A DNA stretch of 64,000 bases, from contig CP075495.1 of NCBI GenBank assembly GCA_021613535.1, positions 10,850,001 to 10,914,000 of the forward strand, read 5' to 3'. The stretch comes from Adineta vaga (lineage: Eukaryota; Rotifera). The position numbers and the translations under genes are program-made. The notes below the pieces were generated by a model. That model was not told the origin of the DNA and did not search any database. It saw nothing but the letters and a program-made list of their open reading frames with translations. Shown here one piece after another: positions 51,777-62,603 of the stretch (positions are counted from its first letter, which is position 1; the number at the start of each line of letters is the position of its first letter).

Positions 51777-54191
51777 TTTGTCCTTTTTTTTCTTCTTTAA
51801 TGATCAGATACATACAAGAAAGCAAGAGAGAGAGAGTGAAAACGGAAAAAACCGGTTCTCTTGTTTAATATTATAGAAATGAGTAAGCACGATATGTCAA
51901 TATTAAGATTAAGTAGTTTATGTATGCATAAGAGAGACAAGAACTTGAAATATGAGATGTACCTTTTGCGTGTTAAGTGTATGAATAAAAGGACTTGCGT
52001 GATGATGATCAGTTGAAATCGGATCTTTACTGATGGACGACAATGACGAGAAAGAAAGAAAGCCCACATAGTGTTTTGTTTTGTTATTCCTCGAATAGGA
52101 CTGAGAGATTTAGTGGTCGATGATCGATACAAACATCGTTAGAAATTTATCTTACTTGACGCATGCCTATGTGTATAAATATATATATGCGCTTGCGTCA
52201 TAAAAGATCAAATTACTTTTACCCCTCAATCAATAGGAATACGTTTGTCTTTTGAACAGATATCGAACATGCTGAGCGAATTGGTCACACTTTTAAACAT
52301 TGCTTTTTCATCTATGGATAACCATGTCAAATAGATAAAGATATACGTAACAATTAGATCATTTATATCTTTACTTTTCAAGATCATTTTTCAAAATGAA
52401 AATATTCGATAGGTCGTAAATAAATATGTTTAATCCGTTTGATATATATTTTCACCGCTAATGATCAAAGTTTATTGTTGTTCTACTACTTGTTGATCAT
52501 GATAATGGTTGAATAAACAAACGAAGTATGATGTCAATTGATGAGAATAAAAACGAAGAGAAAAAAATCTTATTCGAAAACAAATGTGAGCTAATCCATA
52601 TTGACTTATTTCATAGTGGAGTAAAAGTATCTTTGTTTAGTGAAATTGATCTCAGATTGTCTTTAGAAACAAAACAAAAAAAAATAAGATTTTCTTATTG
52701 ACATTTCGATCAATGACTAAAAAAAGATCATAATTGCTGTCTAATCACTAATGAATGTACGTTGATGGGATCAATTTCCTGTTCACACTTTTTTTTACAT
52801 ATTCTATAGATTGAGATTGCATTCTACACAATATTTATTTCTGACACTTTAGGCTTGTATTGACACAAAATAATCTTTTAGTAGAGTTTAAACATTGCTG
52901 TAGAGAATGATATGAAACTAGATTAAGTAATTTTGAACGTAAAATTTTATAGTTGACCGATTACAAATGTTCAAACGAGATGGTTTTAGTGTAATATATA
53001 ATTAATCGGTTTTGTAGTATTTAATTAGAGTACGCTTGAATTTTATTTTTAGAATTGAGATTATTAAATCAGCTAGCATGACATATAGGTTGTTTATCTA
53101 CAAAATTTTATTCTATAAAATATCTTATCATTTATCTGCAAGTGTAATATTAATATACAGCAGGCTAAAGAGAAACCAGCAGGACGATAAATGCAAGAAA
53201 ATGACAATGTTGAATTTTACTCCTGTAAATTAGTTTGAATGACTTATGAATCTAGAAGCATCAAAATATCCTTTTAAGAATCAGTAAATCTTCATAATAA
53301 AGCTGACATCAAAAGGTTTTCTTTTTGAAAAGTGAATCTTTTATTTATTAACAACAATCTAGATATTCTTACGAAACGAATTATAATTCGTTTTCAATAC
53401 TTCGAAATCTTTTGAATTAGTAATACATCATATAACAAGAATTCTAAAAATGAACTTAATCTAATTTAGTTTTCTAAAAATAAGAAGATTCTTTTATTTC
53501 ATAATACTTACGATGCACTTTTCTCAATGCTATTAAAAACATTTTTTCTATTTTCTCTTCATTATTCTTTTTCTTTCAAGTAATTCAAAATCTTTAATTG
53601 AATAAATACATTCTTAATAAATTTTTCTAAAAAAAAAACCGAACATCTTTCTATTTGTGATCATATGAATAGATTTTTTATAACTAAAAAAAGGTTTTCA
53701 TCGTAATCAAGTATCTTTTTAAGAATAAGAAAAGCGTTGATCCATAATACGTAAAAGAAAAATACAGATGATCTAACAATTAAAAATCATGTTTTAATCT
53801 ACATGCTTTTTCCACTTCTTGCATCTTCAAAAGATATTTTAATCAGTAGAAAAAAGAAAACCTAAATTGGATATGCCATGTACGTCATCATATAATCTCA
53901 CCAAGATAGTTTTCAGTCGATTCCTCTTTCTTTCTTGTTCTTCTCGAAAGAAGTTTTATTTGACATAATTTTTTTATCATTTTCCTTGCTAGTATATCTT
54001 TCGTCATTTTCTTTCCTATCCTAGTTCAAAGTCGTCGTTCATCAATTCTCGAGCAAACATTTCTTCGTCAAATGACATGAAGAAAGAAAACTTTTACATT
54101 TATATTTGTTCTTATCATCTAGACTTTTTCTTATCGTTAGAACATCGTTAAGATTAGTGTCTATTTTTCAATCTTTTTAGAAAATCTTACA
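51777..54191. other. gene-poor region downstream of SIX1/2
   Basis: About 2.4 kb, AT-rich, no convincing coding exon. It ends in an acceptor (CAATCTTTTTAG at about 54169-54180) 11 nt before the RD3-like start codon. Confidence 0.5.
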
Positions 54192-54908
54192 ATGGCATTT
54201 AGTAATCTATTTCGTCGTTATTCCGGATCGAATGACACACATTTTCCTAGTTATACAAATACAGATAAAAATGCAATTGCAGAAACACTATTAGATGAAT
54301 TAGAAAGTCAATGTCAAAGTTGTTTTACAACAAGCTCACGAAATTCACAAATGTTAAGCAGTTCAATGAATGAAACATTTTTATCTACGTCCAATTCATC
54401 CTTAACTGTTATTCCAACACAACGAAATTCATCGGTTGATTATTCTTGGTTAACACCAAATCATAATTTATTACAAACAACAAATGAAGTTTATCATCTA
54501 ACAGATATACTTAAAATGGAATTAAGTGCATTGATACGGAATGTTTTACCTGAAGATTGTACATTAATTATCAATCAATTTCGTCGTCATATACGTATAC
54601 AAACGAAATCTTCGACACCAGAAAATATCATTGCATTATTTCGGAAGACAATTGCTGATTATATTGATCAAAAATCAAATACTCGATCGAATACAAGTAA
54701 TACGAATGATAGTAGTAATTCAGTACTGAAAAACAATCATAAAACAACATCAACAATTTATTCATTTGTACGAAATAATCGTGTCAATCCAAAACGTCAA
54801 TGTGATGATGAACAACATTGTATTGCAGAATTGACGGAAATTTCTATTACATCATCATCAAATGATGGAGGAGATACGAGTAAACTTCGTCCAAATGGTC
54901 GTACTTAA
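54192..54908 (+). CDS. RD3-like protein, intronless
   Basis: 238-residue protein resembling RD3 (retinal degeneration 3), which in vertebrate photoreceptors binds and inhibits retinal guanylate cyclase and aids its transport. The order of landmarks agrees: an early helix (IAETLLDELESQC, cf. LETLMMEL), then SVDYSWLTP (cf. VDYSWL), then the helical core YHLTDILKMELSALI and PEDCTLIINQFRRHI (cf. ER..LE..C..I.P..C...I.RFR), and LFRKTIADYI. The Ser/Thr-rich linker and polar C-terminal tail are not conserved. There is a single exon and acceptor sequence 11 nt upstream. The role in an animal without vertebrate photoreceptors is open. Confidence 0.75.
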   Translation: MAFSNLFRRYSGSNDTHFPSYTNTDKNAIAETLLDELESQCQSCFTTSSRNSQMLSSSMNETFLSTSNSSLTVIPTQRNSSVDYSWLTPNHNLLQTTNEVYHLTDILKMELSALIRNVLPEDCTLIINQFRRHIRIQTKSSTPENIIALFRKTIADYIDQKSNTRSNTSNTNDSSNSVLKNNHKTTSTIYSFVRNNRVNPKRQCDDEQHCIAELTEISITSSSNDGGDTSKLRPNGRT

Positions 54909-55289
54909 AAAAAAATTTTTTTTATAGATATGCATATTTTGAAAATAATATCTGAATAAAATTCATGTAAATTATCATATTCCGTTAGAATACAATGTTA
55001 AATATAATCTTTATATTATATTATAATTAATGTTGTTAAGAAATCTATTTTCTACGTCATAGTTTTTCTTCTTCATGAATAATTTCATGTAGTTCGCTGG
55101 AGGTCTTCTTACCCCACATTAAATATTTCAAAAAGTATTAGGATCATCTAATTTTAATGAAGAAGACAATCTATATGACAAAATTTAGCATAAATTATTC
55201 ACTTTGATTTGTTTGAGCAAACGTATTCGCTATATTTTTTTTTTTCATTTTCTCAAAACAGAAAACAGGTTTATTTTATTGAAATTCTT
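54909..55289. other. intergenic between convergent genes
   Basis: 3' flanks of the RD3-like and TACO1 genes, with AATAAA at about 54955. Nothing else seen. Confidence 0.55.
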
Positions 55290-56588
55290 TCATGCAGCAT
55301 TAGTATGAACACCTTCTACTTGATCTAAATCTTCAAACATAGCTACGATTTGTTTTAGCATTGCTTTATCACGTTCATTCAATGGTACAGTCACTTTCGG
55401 AATAAATTCTGAACCATCAGAAGTTACATTATAACCAAGTTGAGTTAGATTCACTTTCATTTGTCCATAAAATGCTGGTGGACCAAGGAACTAAATGAAA
55501 ATTTAAAGTACAACAGAGAGCGTGGATGTACACTAGATGTTTTGAATTTAAACATACTTTCCATACTTCTCGTACACCATCGTCATCGAATGATTCAATA
55601 ACTTCTTCGGCATTGATTTCGATTGCTAATTCAGTGGCTTTTTCTTCTGTTATAGTGCCTTTTTCGACGCATGCATAACCGCGTTGATCAAAATACTCTG
55701 CTATTTGTCCGCCTTTTGCTACTTCAGGGATTCTTTAAATAAAAGAAATCGTCTGTAATTGTTTTCGATTGTGATTAAGAATTCTCACCCAATTTTAGCA
55801 GCATTTCTATTGAGATAATTGAATGTACGTTTTGGATTATCGGTCATTGCTTCAATCAAACAAAACACACGACCAGGACCAACAAATTCAAAGAGCGCTT
55901 GTTTAGTATTATCTTTTTGAGCAATCTAAATCAAAAATTCTTTATAATTCTTCATTATCAAGTAAACAAATTCAAATCATACAGCTCGTTTGATCGATCT
56001 GTCAATCGTTTCTTTTGGCATATTGTTTCGACGACATTCTTCAAGTGTTGCACGTAATACTGCATTATATTGAGGATCTATAACGTTACCATTTTCTAAA
56101 ATTGAATAACAATGTTATTTTGTAATTATTATTTTCATTGGAAACATCTGTAACATGAACACACAAAGTATATTTTCTCATTAATTCTTTATTCTTGAAT
56201 GTCCTGAATGATTTCTGTCCACAAATATAGATCTTATTCCTCTAGGAAATACTGACTACATGAATTACAATCAACTTTATATGACATGTGTCTATATTGA
56301 AATACATACGTCGAATAGCTGTAACGATTTTTGTAGATAATTTTCCTATAACACGTCCTTTGATTTGATCATTTGCGGATTTTGTTTTCGCGATATTTTG
56401 CCAATGAGCATGACCAGCATGTCGTCGAGCATCACCTAGATGAATATAAAATAATCATTCGATTATTTGATTTGAGTATGTTTGTTTTACATACAATTGA
56501 TTGATTCTATATTTAATAAAGATCTTGTTGTTAAATAACTCAATCTTGATATCATCGAATGATATCGAACTAGATTTGTGACACTCAT
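55290..56588 (-). CDS. TACO1: translational activator TACO1 (YebC/PmpR family), mitochondrial
   Basis: Member of the YebC family; in mammals TACO1 supports mitochondrial translation of COX1. The first exon encodes a basic, Ser/Leu-rich presequence (MSVTNLVRYHSMISRLSYL). The hallmark start of YebC follows (RRHAGHAHWQNIAKTKSAND). Then come GKLSTKIVTAIRQNG, NVIDPQYNAVLRATLEECR, NMPKETIDRSIKRA, a middle domain (FVGPGRVFCLIEAMTDN...TFNYLNRNAAKIG) and the acidic C-terminal domain (INAEEVIESFDDDG) ending VEGVHTNAA. All three YebC subdomains are present. Intron 2 (about 56096-56309) is roughly 210 bp, longer than usual. A CTTTTTAG acceptor is 13 nt before the ATG. Confidence 0.93.
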
Positions 56589-57049
56589 GCAGTTAGAGTT
56601 TCTAAAAAGATTCCATAGAGGATTGTTGTTATAAATTGCAAATGAAAGGAACAAAGATGGAAAATTGCAAACACATCAATTGGTTTTTTTAGTGGTTAAA
56701 AAAAGTGCTATAACAACAAACAACAACAATATAACGAACAACAATAATAGGAAATAATTGAGAAGCTACTAGAGGTGTATATAGGTGAAAAGAAGAAAAA
56801 ATCAGATCAGAAAGAAAAAGATATTTTTCTCTGAGAGTTACACATCGAAATGATGAAAGAAAAAACACGAGACAATGTCAGATAAGAAATACATCAGATC
56901 CGACCTATCCGGTTAAATTATTCTAATGGAATGAAAAAATAAAATAAGATCAAACACAGACAACGATGATGATGATGATACATGCATTAACGCCAAGATT
57001 ATATGTAAAGTATTCAATCGCATTTTAGGAAGTTGAAAAATAGAAATGA
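56589..57049. other. intergenic, nothing recognised
   Basis: Purine-rich, with CAA and GAT triplet runs (about 56718-56748 and 56963-56978). Probably includes the 3' UTR of the clathrin light chain gene. Confidence 0.55.
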
Positions 57050-57773
57050 TTATTTGGCACTTGTTTGTTGTTGTTGTTTTAATTGAAGTAGAACACTTCG
57101 ATATCGTGTTAAATCTTTTTGTGAACGATTATTTTTGGGATTAAATTCACATAAACTTGTAATTTTATCCCAATCATTAATCTTTCCATTTGAAGTTGAA
57201 TTATTTCCATTTTGAAAAATTTCATCTTCTAATGTACGATTATTTAGACGATTTTCTCCTTTAACACGTTCCATTTGTTCGACACGTTGTTTATAGAAAT
57301 CATCTAATTCTTTTTTGGCTTGTTCACGCATTTCAAGACGTTTTGTTTCTTCTTCAGTATCTTTTTTACTTATACGGGACGAAAATTCTTCTCGCCATTT
57401 TTGAATAGTTTCAGGTTCATTCAATTGTGATAATGCTTGATATTGATCATTATTCGAATTAGTTGGAATAGGTGATTCATTACCATTGATATTCATAGCT
57501 GGTGAATGCGTACCTAACAAAGAAATAAAAGTTTTCAATTAACTATTCTATATGCAAAAGATAATAAGAAATACCGTTGGTCATTTGTTTACCATTACTA
57601 AACGGATCTTCGAATGAATTGGTATCATTATCACCTGTAATATCAGCTAATTCTCGTTTTTCTCGTTCAAGAAATTCTGCAGCAGGATCTTCATCATTCA
57701 AATTATAGAAATTATTCGATGCTTCATCATCAATTGGTACATTGTTACCGTTAAATGGATCATCAAACGCCAT
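57050..57773 (-). CDS. CLTA/CLTB-like: clathrin light chain
   Basis: Regulatory subunit on the clathrin heavy-chain hub in coated vesicles. Two exons (57773-57575, 57513-57050) sum to 220 codons. The acidic N-terminal part carries the conserved DPAAEFLEREKRELADI block (cf. DPAAAFLAQQESEIAGI), where the Hip1-binding acidic triad usually lies. The central heavy-chain-binding helix starts ETIQKWREEFSSRISKKD and runs through EMREQAKKELDDFYKQR. The C-terminus has INDWDKITSLCEFNPK and ends in KQQQQTSAK. Length and layout match invertebrate single-copy light chains. No clear pre-ATG acceptor was seen. Confidence 0.93.
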
Positions 57774-57994
57774 TTGTTTTTGTTTTTTTTATCTTTATCG
57801 AATAAAGAAATGAATATCTTTAGTTAAGAGAACGAAAATCAAAATGAAAAGATATAGAATGAAATCAAAATAAGAAAAAAAAAAGAATTATCAAAGTTAA
57901 TCGATATTTTTGTTCGTCTCAACAATGAATGCACTTAGCGTCGCGATATATCGCTTCAGTCGGATTCGCTTCGAAAAGTTAACCAATTAGAAAA

Positions 57995-58026
57995 CTACCA
58001 AAGTGCATTAATGCACTTCGTGGTAG
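57995..58026. repeat. near-perfect 32-nt palindrome
   Basis: An 18-bp perfect palindrome (AAGTGCATTAATGCACTT) is flanked by CTACCA on the left and, after a 2-nt bulge, TGGTAG on the right. It could form a hairpin or be a dimeric binding site. Confidence 0.7.
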
Positions 58027-58329
58027 AGGACATAGTAAATCTTAAATTGTAACCAGTTTTGAATAAAATTTCTGACATGATTTCTGCTCTTATTCATAAT
58101 TTCCAGTATTTATCTATAGTTGATGATCAGAAAGCATTGTCAGTCTTCTAATAATCTCAATGAAATATAGAAATCAGAAATCTACTTGCCAGTTTTGAAA
58201 ATTTTAAAATCTCTTCTATCATATTGACAGAGATTTGAGGTTGGTGAACGATGAGCACCGGAAAATTCGGCAACAAAAAGTTGAGCACAAGATATGGATA
58301 AGTCTACATTTTAAGAAAGATACTTTACT

Positions 58330-58687
58330 GAACCTTTTCAAAAAAGTTTCTGAGATTTGCAGAGTTCAAAAGGAAGTTTTTAGATTTACAAGCATTTGAA
58401 CAGAGATACAGAATATGAATTTCTATTTTTGAAGAATCCTTCCTACGACACGATCTCCAAACCCTATCATATGAAACCTTATCTGGGCTCCATACGAAAA
58501 TATCTAAACCTTGATAAGGTTTTTTCAATAAAATCTGATTTTTTTGCGAAGTTTCAGAGTTTCATGTGGAACCACCAGGATTTTATATAAACTCTCAATG
58601 TTTTGGTTTTTTCGTACGAATCATTTTTATGTTTTACGAAGCCCCTTTTGAACTCTGCAAATCTCAGGAACTTTTTTGAAATGGTTC
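58330..58687. repeat. inverted-repeat element (44-bp arms)
   Basis: Arms at 58330-58373 and 58644-58687 are reverse complements with about three mismatches (the right arm reads CCTTTTGAACTCTGCAAATC at its start). They enclose about 270 bp with no coding potential. The shape is that of a MITE-like non-autonomous element. No flanking target-site duplication was certain by eye. Confidence 0.55.
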
Positions 58688-58747
58688 AATGTGCCAATAA
58701 TAACGGTATACGTTGAGTATTGATCTGTATTAAAAAACAAAATCAAT

Positions 58748-58939
58748 CTAGATATGGTTATTTCTCACTTTATACTTGACTCCATCAATAATCAATATTT
58801 CTTGTTCAGTAACATCAGTAAATGGTGGTGCAGCTGCTCGTTGTTGGCCAATATCGAAAGCATATGATGGTACAACTCCTGTTCGTTGGACTCTATGTTC
58901 CTTTTGAATTCTTTCTGAATTCAAAATCACAAGCCACAA
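58748..58939 (-). pseudogene. orphan exon-like ORF, unrecognised
   Basis: The frame encodes a segment with a protein-like composition (QRTGVVPSYAFDIGQQRAAA, then DVTEQEILIIDGVKYKV) and ends at a stop. A second frame over the same DNA is also open. An acceptor-like TGAATTCAG lies at its 5' end, but no partner exon was found upstream. It overlaps one copy of a 19-nt inverted repeat shared with the FZR1 fragment's end. Most likely a gene or element relic; family unknown. Confidence 0.25.
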
Positions 58940-59445
58940 GCATTTTTTCCATACAACCCTGGGTATACGGGTCTAAAACAAACAATTGGTTCTATTCAAT
59001 AACCGACAGTCATTGTTATATATCCAGACGGTGCAATACACAATTGTTCACATTATTTTTCACGATTCTTATCATTTCATTTGACCATGACCAGACATAA
59101 ATCCAGTACTGTGTTCATTGACTCGCCTTAATTCACCACTAGTGACGAAAAATGTGTATACCCAGTTAGATACTTTCACCTAAATCAATTTGAAAGACTC
59201 AGGGTGTAAGGGTCTAGGGGTATAAGGGTCTAAAGGGTTTAAGGGTCATAAGGTATAAGACCTTTAGACCCTTAAGGCCCTTTATACTCTTACACACTTA
59301 GACCCAAAGATATGACGACTTCCGAAGTTATGAAGGACGAAGGTATGCATGTGTATATGTACATAATTATGAAGATTCGAAGACCCATGATTTCAATCGG
59401 AAATGATATCTGTTTCTTCTTTTCTTAATTCAGAAAGAATTCAAA
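58903..59445. repeat. segment bounded by 19-nt inverted repeats
   Basis: TTTGAATTCTTTCTGAATT occurs at 58903-58921 and as its reverse complement at 59427-59445. The right copy contains the stop codon and last codons of the FZR1 fragment, so the point where FZR1 similarity ends coincides with the repeat. Confidence 0.5.
59202..59306. repeat. hairpin built of AAGGGTCTA-type short repeats
   Basis: Three imperfect direct copies (GTAAGGGTCTAGGG, ATAAGGGTCTAAAGG, TTAAGGGTCATAAGG) are followed by their reverse complements (CCTTTAGACCCTTA and a further TAGACCC). The composition is unlike its surroundings and superficially like a telomere-type repeat, but no uniform unit repeats. Confidence 0.6.
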
Positions 59446-60145
59446 TTCCATACGAATAATCGACTATCATTTCTACCACTTGCTAATAAATGTCGATCAA
59501 GTGACCATTTTAATCGACATACTTCTTGTCGATGTCCAGCTAATTTTCGTTCTTGTTTATTTGAACGTGTATCATTTTGTAAGATAAATCGGTCGAGTGA
59601 ACTAGAATAAATACATTGATCATTCCAAGCTAATGCATCCACACGTGCTGTATGACGTGGAAATGATGCTGTCTTCCGATTTGTTGTTGCATCCCATATT
59701 TGAACAATACTTTTATGTGTTCCAACAGCAACATATTGTCCTCGATCACTCCATGCAACACTTGTAACTGTATCTGATTCTGTTTGTAAATCACATAAAC
59801 GTGTTATATTATTTGTATTCGCATTCCATAAATAAACGGATGCGTTAAGACCAACAGCGAGAATATTTGTTGACGACCAATTAACTAAATTTAAATAAAT
59901 ATCATCTTGAAGTTCAGGAGCATCGAGAACTTTCAATGGAGTTTTCGGTATCTTTCGCAATTGTTTCCGTGGTGAACGTAGAAGACGAATCGATGCAGGT
60001 GATAATGATGAAAGTGAATATGGTGAATAATGAAGATCATCTGCATTTCGGCGAGCCGAACAACGAAATATGGTATTTAGATCACGAGTTCGTACTTTTA
60101 TATTATTAGCGTTGGCAAAGCATGAAGAATTTTGTCGTATTTATT
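59430..60145 (-). pseudogene. FZR1-like: start-less fragment of FZR1/Cdh1 (APC/C activator)
   Basis: An open frame reads from about the middle of the Cdh1 N-terminal region through four WD40 repeats: SPYSLSSLSP, LLRSPRK, KVLDAPELQDDIYLNLV, SVYLWNANTNNITRLCDL, VAVGTHKSIVQIWD, HTARVDALAWN, GHRQEVCRLKWS and LLASGRNDSRLFVWN. These match FZR1 block by block. It lacks the N-terminal DRFIPSR C-box and KEN/D-box-related parts, the last three WD repeats and the C-terminal IR tail. The frame has no ATG at all and stops at TGA (59430-59432). The coding sequence has otherwise not decayed and lacks introns. Intact FZR1 loads substrates onto the anaphase-promoting complex; this piece cannot. Confidence 0.8.
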
Positions 60146-60411
60146 TACTTTGCTTATTTGATTAAAATCTAGTTAGTGTAGTATCCAAGAACAAGCGATT
60201 TTCTATGCTAGATATCACTAGAACTCAAATATTTGCTTGACATTGAAGAAAATTTTAGATATAGTTTGTTTTTAAAACGGCAAGAGAAAAATAAACTTTA
60301 TTGAACTAGAATTCTATAAAAGAAAGAACAGAAAAATGCTTAGAACTAGATGGGATCATATCAAAAACAAGAATCTAATCTATGTGAATAATGCAACAAT
60401 AAATTACACTC
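60146..60411. other. intergenic
   Basis: AT-rich spacer before the end of the metaxin gene; no feature recognised. Confidence 0.5.
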
Positions 60412-61608
60412 TTATGAAACTAGAAGAGTCAATCCATGTACATCTTTTTCTAAATTATTCACATAATCAACTAATGGTTTTAGTTTATTGAGGATATTTC
60501 GTAGATTTTCATATTCAACAACTTTCGTATGAAGGATAGGATATAAATGACCATAGAGATGAGCATCAGCTTTCGTAAAACTAAAAGAAAACCATGTTAT
60601 TGAAAGGTATCTTTATTGTATCTCAATATTTACTTATCACCAAGAAGATAATTTGAATTATCCTGTTGAATTTTATTCGACAATGCTTTAACCGTTGTTT
60701 CGAATTTAATCAGTGCCTAAAACGATACATATCTTTGATTTGTTTTTCTCAATCAATAAAATACTTGTTCATATGTTAAAGACCAGATTTCTTTGACTTG
60801 TAAAGTTTTAATCATTTGTTTTCGATAGATGAAATAAAGAATCAAACCAAGTGGCCAAGGATATACGGATGTGAATGATTGGTAGACAGTCTATTAAGAA
60901 CAAGAGCATAATACAATACATGAAATGATATATATATATTCTATCTTTCTTACTGTTCCAGCTTTTTCACAAAGTAAAAAATATTTCTAAACATAAACAA
61001 ATACAAATTTACCAAGGTATTGTAACATTCTAACAAACCATCAATGCACCAAGTGTTTCAGTACATAGTATTGTATAACTATCCACACTTGAATTTTGTC
61101 TATCATTATTAGTTACAAGTAAACCCTATTCGTTGATAAGAAAATTAGAGCTTTATTTTTCTTAGAAAAATAAAACATAGTTTAACTTACTTTAAGCTCA
61201 ATTAAGTTATTAATTTCGTCGAATTCACTAAATGCTCGATTATTTAATGTCAATACAGGTGGAATACCTAGAAAGAGGAAAATACTTAATACAATAATCA
61301 ATCTGAAGAATATTTACCATAATTTGACATTTCCGCTGCATTTCGAACATGTTCAATAGTTAACGATGGAACACGTACTTTACGTAATAAACATAATGTA
61401 GCTAAACAATCAGGTGCCCAAAGAACCATTTGTTCTTTCAATGGAACATACAGATAAACATTTGCTGGCCATGGTTCTCGAGCTAAATTCAGTAGGAATA
61501 AAATTATTTGTTTACAAATAATGTCAACTCATTACCAGCTACTTCTATATTCACATTTTTTGAATTGTTATCAATAATTGAATGAATATGATCACCTATT
61601 TCAGCCAT
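60412..61608 (-). CDS. MTX2: metaxin-2-like mitochondrial outer-membrane import protein
   Basis: GST-fold protein of the outer-membrane sorting and assembly machinery, also an adaptor for mitochondrial transport. About eight small exons with 50-80 bp introns read from MAEIGDHIHSII to GLTLLVS, roughly 255 residues. Landmarks are AAREPWPANVYLYVPLKEQM (cf. AAEPWPENA.LYQ.LK in mammals), the thioredoxin-like half with GIPPVL.L.NR..SEFDEI, then SVYPWPLGLILYFIYRKQ and LGDKFTKADAHLYGHLYPIL. As in metaxin-2 there is no C-terminal membrane anchor. An acceptor (TTTTTTGTAG) is 6 nt before the ATG. Some small internal exons were placed by homology pattern only. Confidence 0.88.
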
Positions 61609-61771
61609 TGAAATCTACAAAAAAGCGACAAAAGTAAATTTTAAGATCCACGCATGCAAAATAATAATCATCTAGATTAATAATATGTATATATGTATAA
61701 ACAACTTCTTCAAAAAAAAAGGATAATCATACAACATGTACATTAATATAAAAAGAAATATAGTTCATATT

Positions 61772-62524
61772 TTATTCATCCGATGCCACAACTAGTGACC
61801 AAACTTTTTTTGTTGTTCCTATTGCAATTCTTCCAACACCATATGCCACTGTTCCAACACCACAAGCAGTAGCAATCAATGCTGTTTTTGCCATTGTTGT
61901 CGCCGCAACAGTTGTTGTACTCGTAGCAGCAATTGTACCCATATTAATCAAAGTATTTGTTATTCCAGTAGCAATCGCATTTTGAATAGGTTTAGAATTA
62001 AAAATTTTCGAAACTGTTCCTTCGTGATTTGCTGATACTGGTGTTGGTGCAGTTGCAACAACAAGAATTCGATTGCCAGATTGCATTTCATGATGATCAA
62101 TATCAACAATAACCGGTTCATCATCATCATCATCATCTCCAAGAAAAACTTCATCTTCATCGTCGTCAGGAATATGACGTTCAATACGAATCGTTCGTTC
62201 AATCCGTTGTTCGAAATGTTCAGGAATTGATTCGACAATAACAATATTCGATTTTAATAAATCCACATCATTTTTCAATTGAACAAGTATTTCTTGATCA
62301 TTTTTTTGACAATGTTTGATTTGATTTTGTTTTTCTTTAATTTCATTAGCAGTATTTGATACAATAGAATCAATTTCATGCATACGATTTGCATATGTTT
62401 TATTAATTAATGAATGCATTTTCTTTTGCCATGTTTTCAATTGTATAACAGCATCTAATTTGATACTATCAACATCGATTTGATTAAGTTCTTCGTTTAG
62501 TTCTGAAATAGACGTTTGTTCCAT
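61772..62524 (-). CDS. coiled-coil protein with hydrophobic Ala/Thr/Gly-rich C-terminus, unknown
   Basis: A single exon of 250 codons. Residues 1-90 are charged and heptad-like (LNEELNQIDVDSIKLDAV, NEIKEKQNQIKHCQKND), predicting coiled coil. A very acidic stretch (DDDEDEVFLGDDDDDDEP) follows at about 120-138. The last 75 residues are rich in Ala, Thr and Gly with weakly hydrophobic runs (TLINMGTIAATST, LIATACGVGTVAYGVG), possibly one or two membrane-associated segments. The CTAG acceptor abuts the ATG directly, strong support for the start and for transcription. I recognise no family. Confidence 0.7.
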   Translation of the reverse strand: MEQTSISELNEELNQIDVDSIKLDAVIQLKTWQKKMHSLINKTYANRMHEIDSIVSNTANEIKEKQNQIKHCQKNDQEILVQLKNDVDLLKSNIVIVESIPEHFEQRIERTIRIERHIPDDDEDEVFLGDDDDDDEPVIVDIDHHEMQSGNRILVVATAPTPVSANHEGTVSKIFNSKPIQNAIATGITNTLINMGTIAATSTTTVAATTMAKTALIATACGVGTVAYGVGRIAIGTTKKVWSLVVASDE

Positions 62525-62603
62525 CTAGAAAAGACAAGCAAAATTAAATAAAATACTTTGTAGAAAATAAATTATTTGCTAGATTTAAATAGATTTAAAA
62601 TGA

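Larger units (their letters stand above)
57774..58747. other. repeat-rich intergenic patch
   Basis: About 1 kb without a gene, holding a near-perfect palindrome at 57995-58026 and a 44 bp inverted repeat at 58330/58687 (listed separately). It separates clathrin light chain from two gene relics. Confidence 0.55.

Noticed and set aside
53036-53233. 65-codon ORF downstream of SIX1/2
   Set aside because: AT-rich random-looking translation without neighbours or signals.
59202-59306. Possible internal telomeric repeat array
   Set aside because: The AAGGGTCTA-like units are few, irregular and end in their own reverse complement, so a hairpin or element is a better description than telomere sequence.
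59430-59960. FZR1 fragment as an intact short gene starting at 59960
   Set aside because: The codon there is TTG, not ATG; homology continues upstream, and essential domains are missing at both ends.
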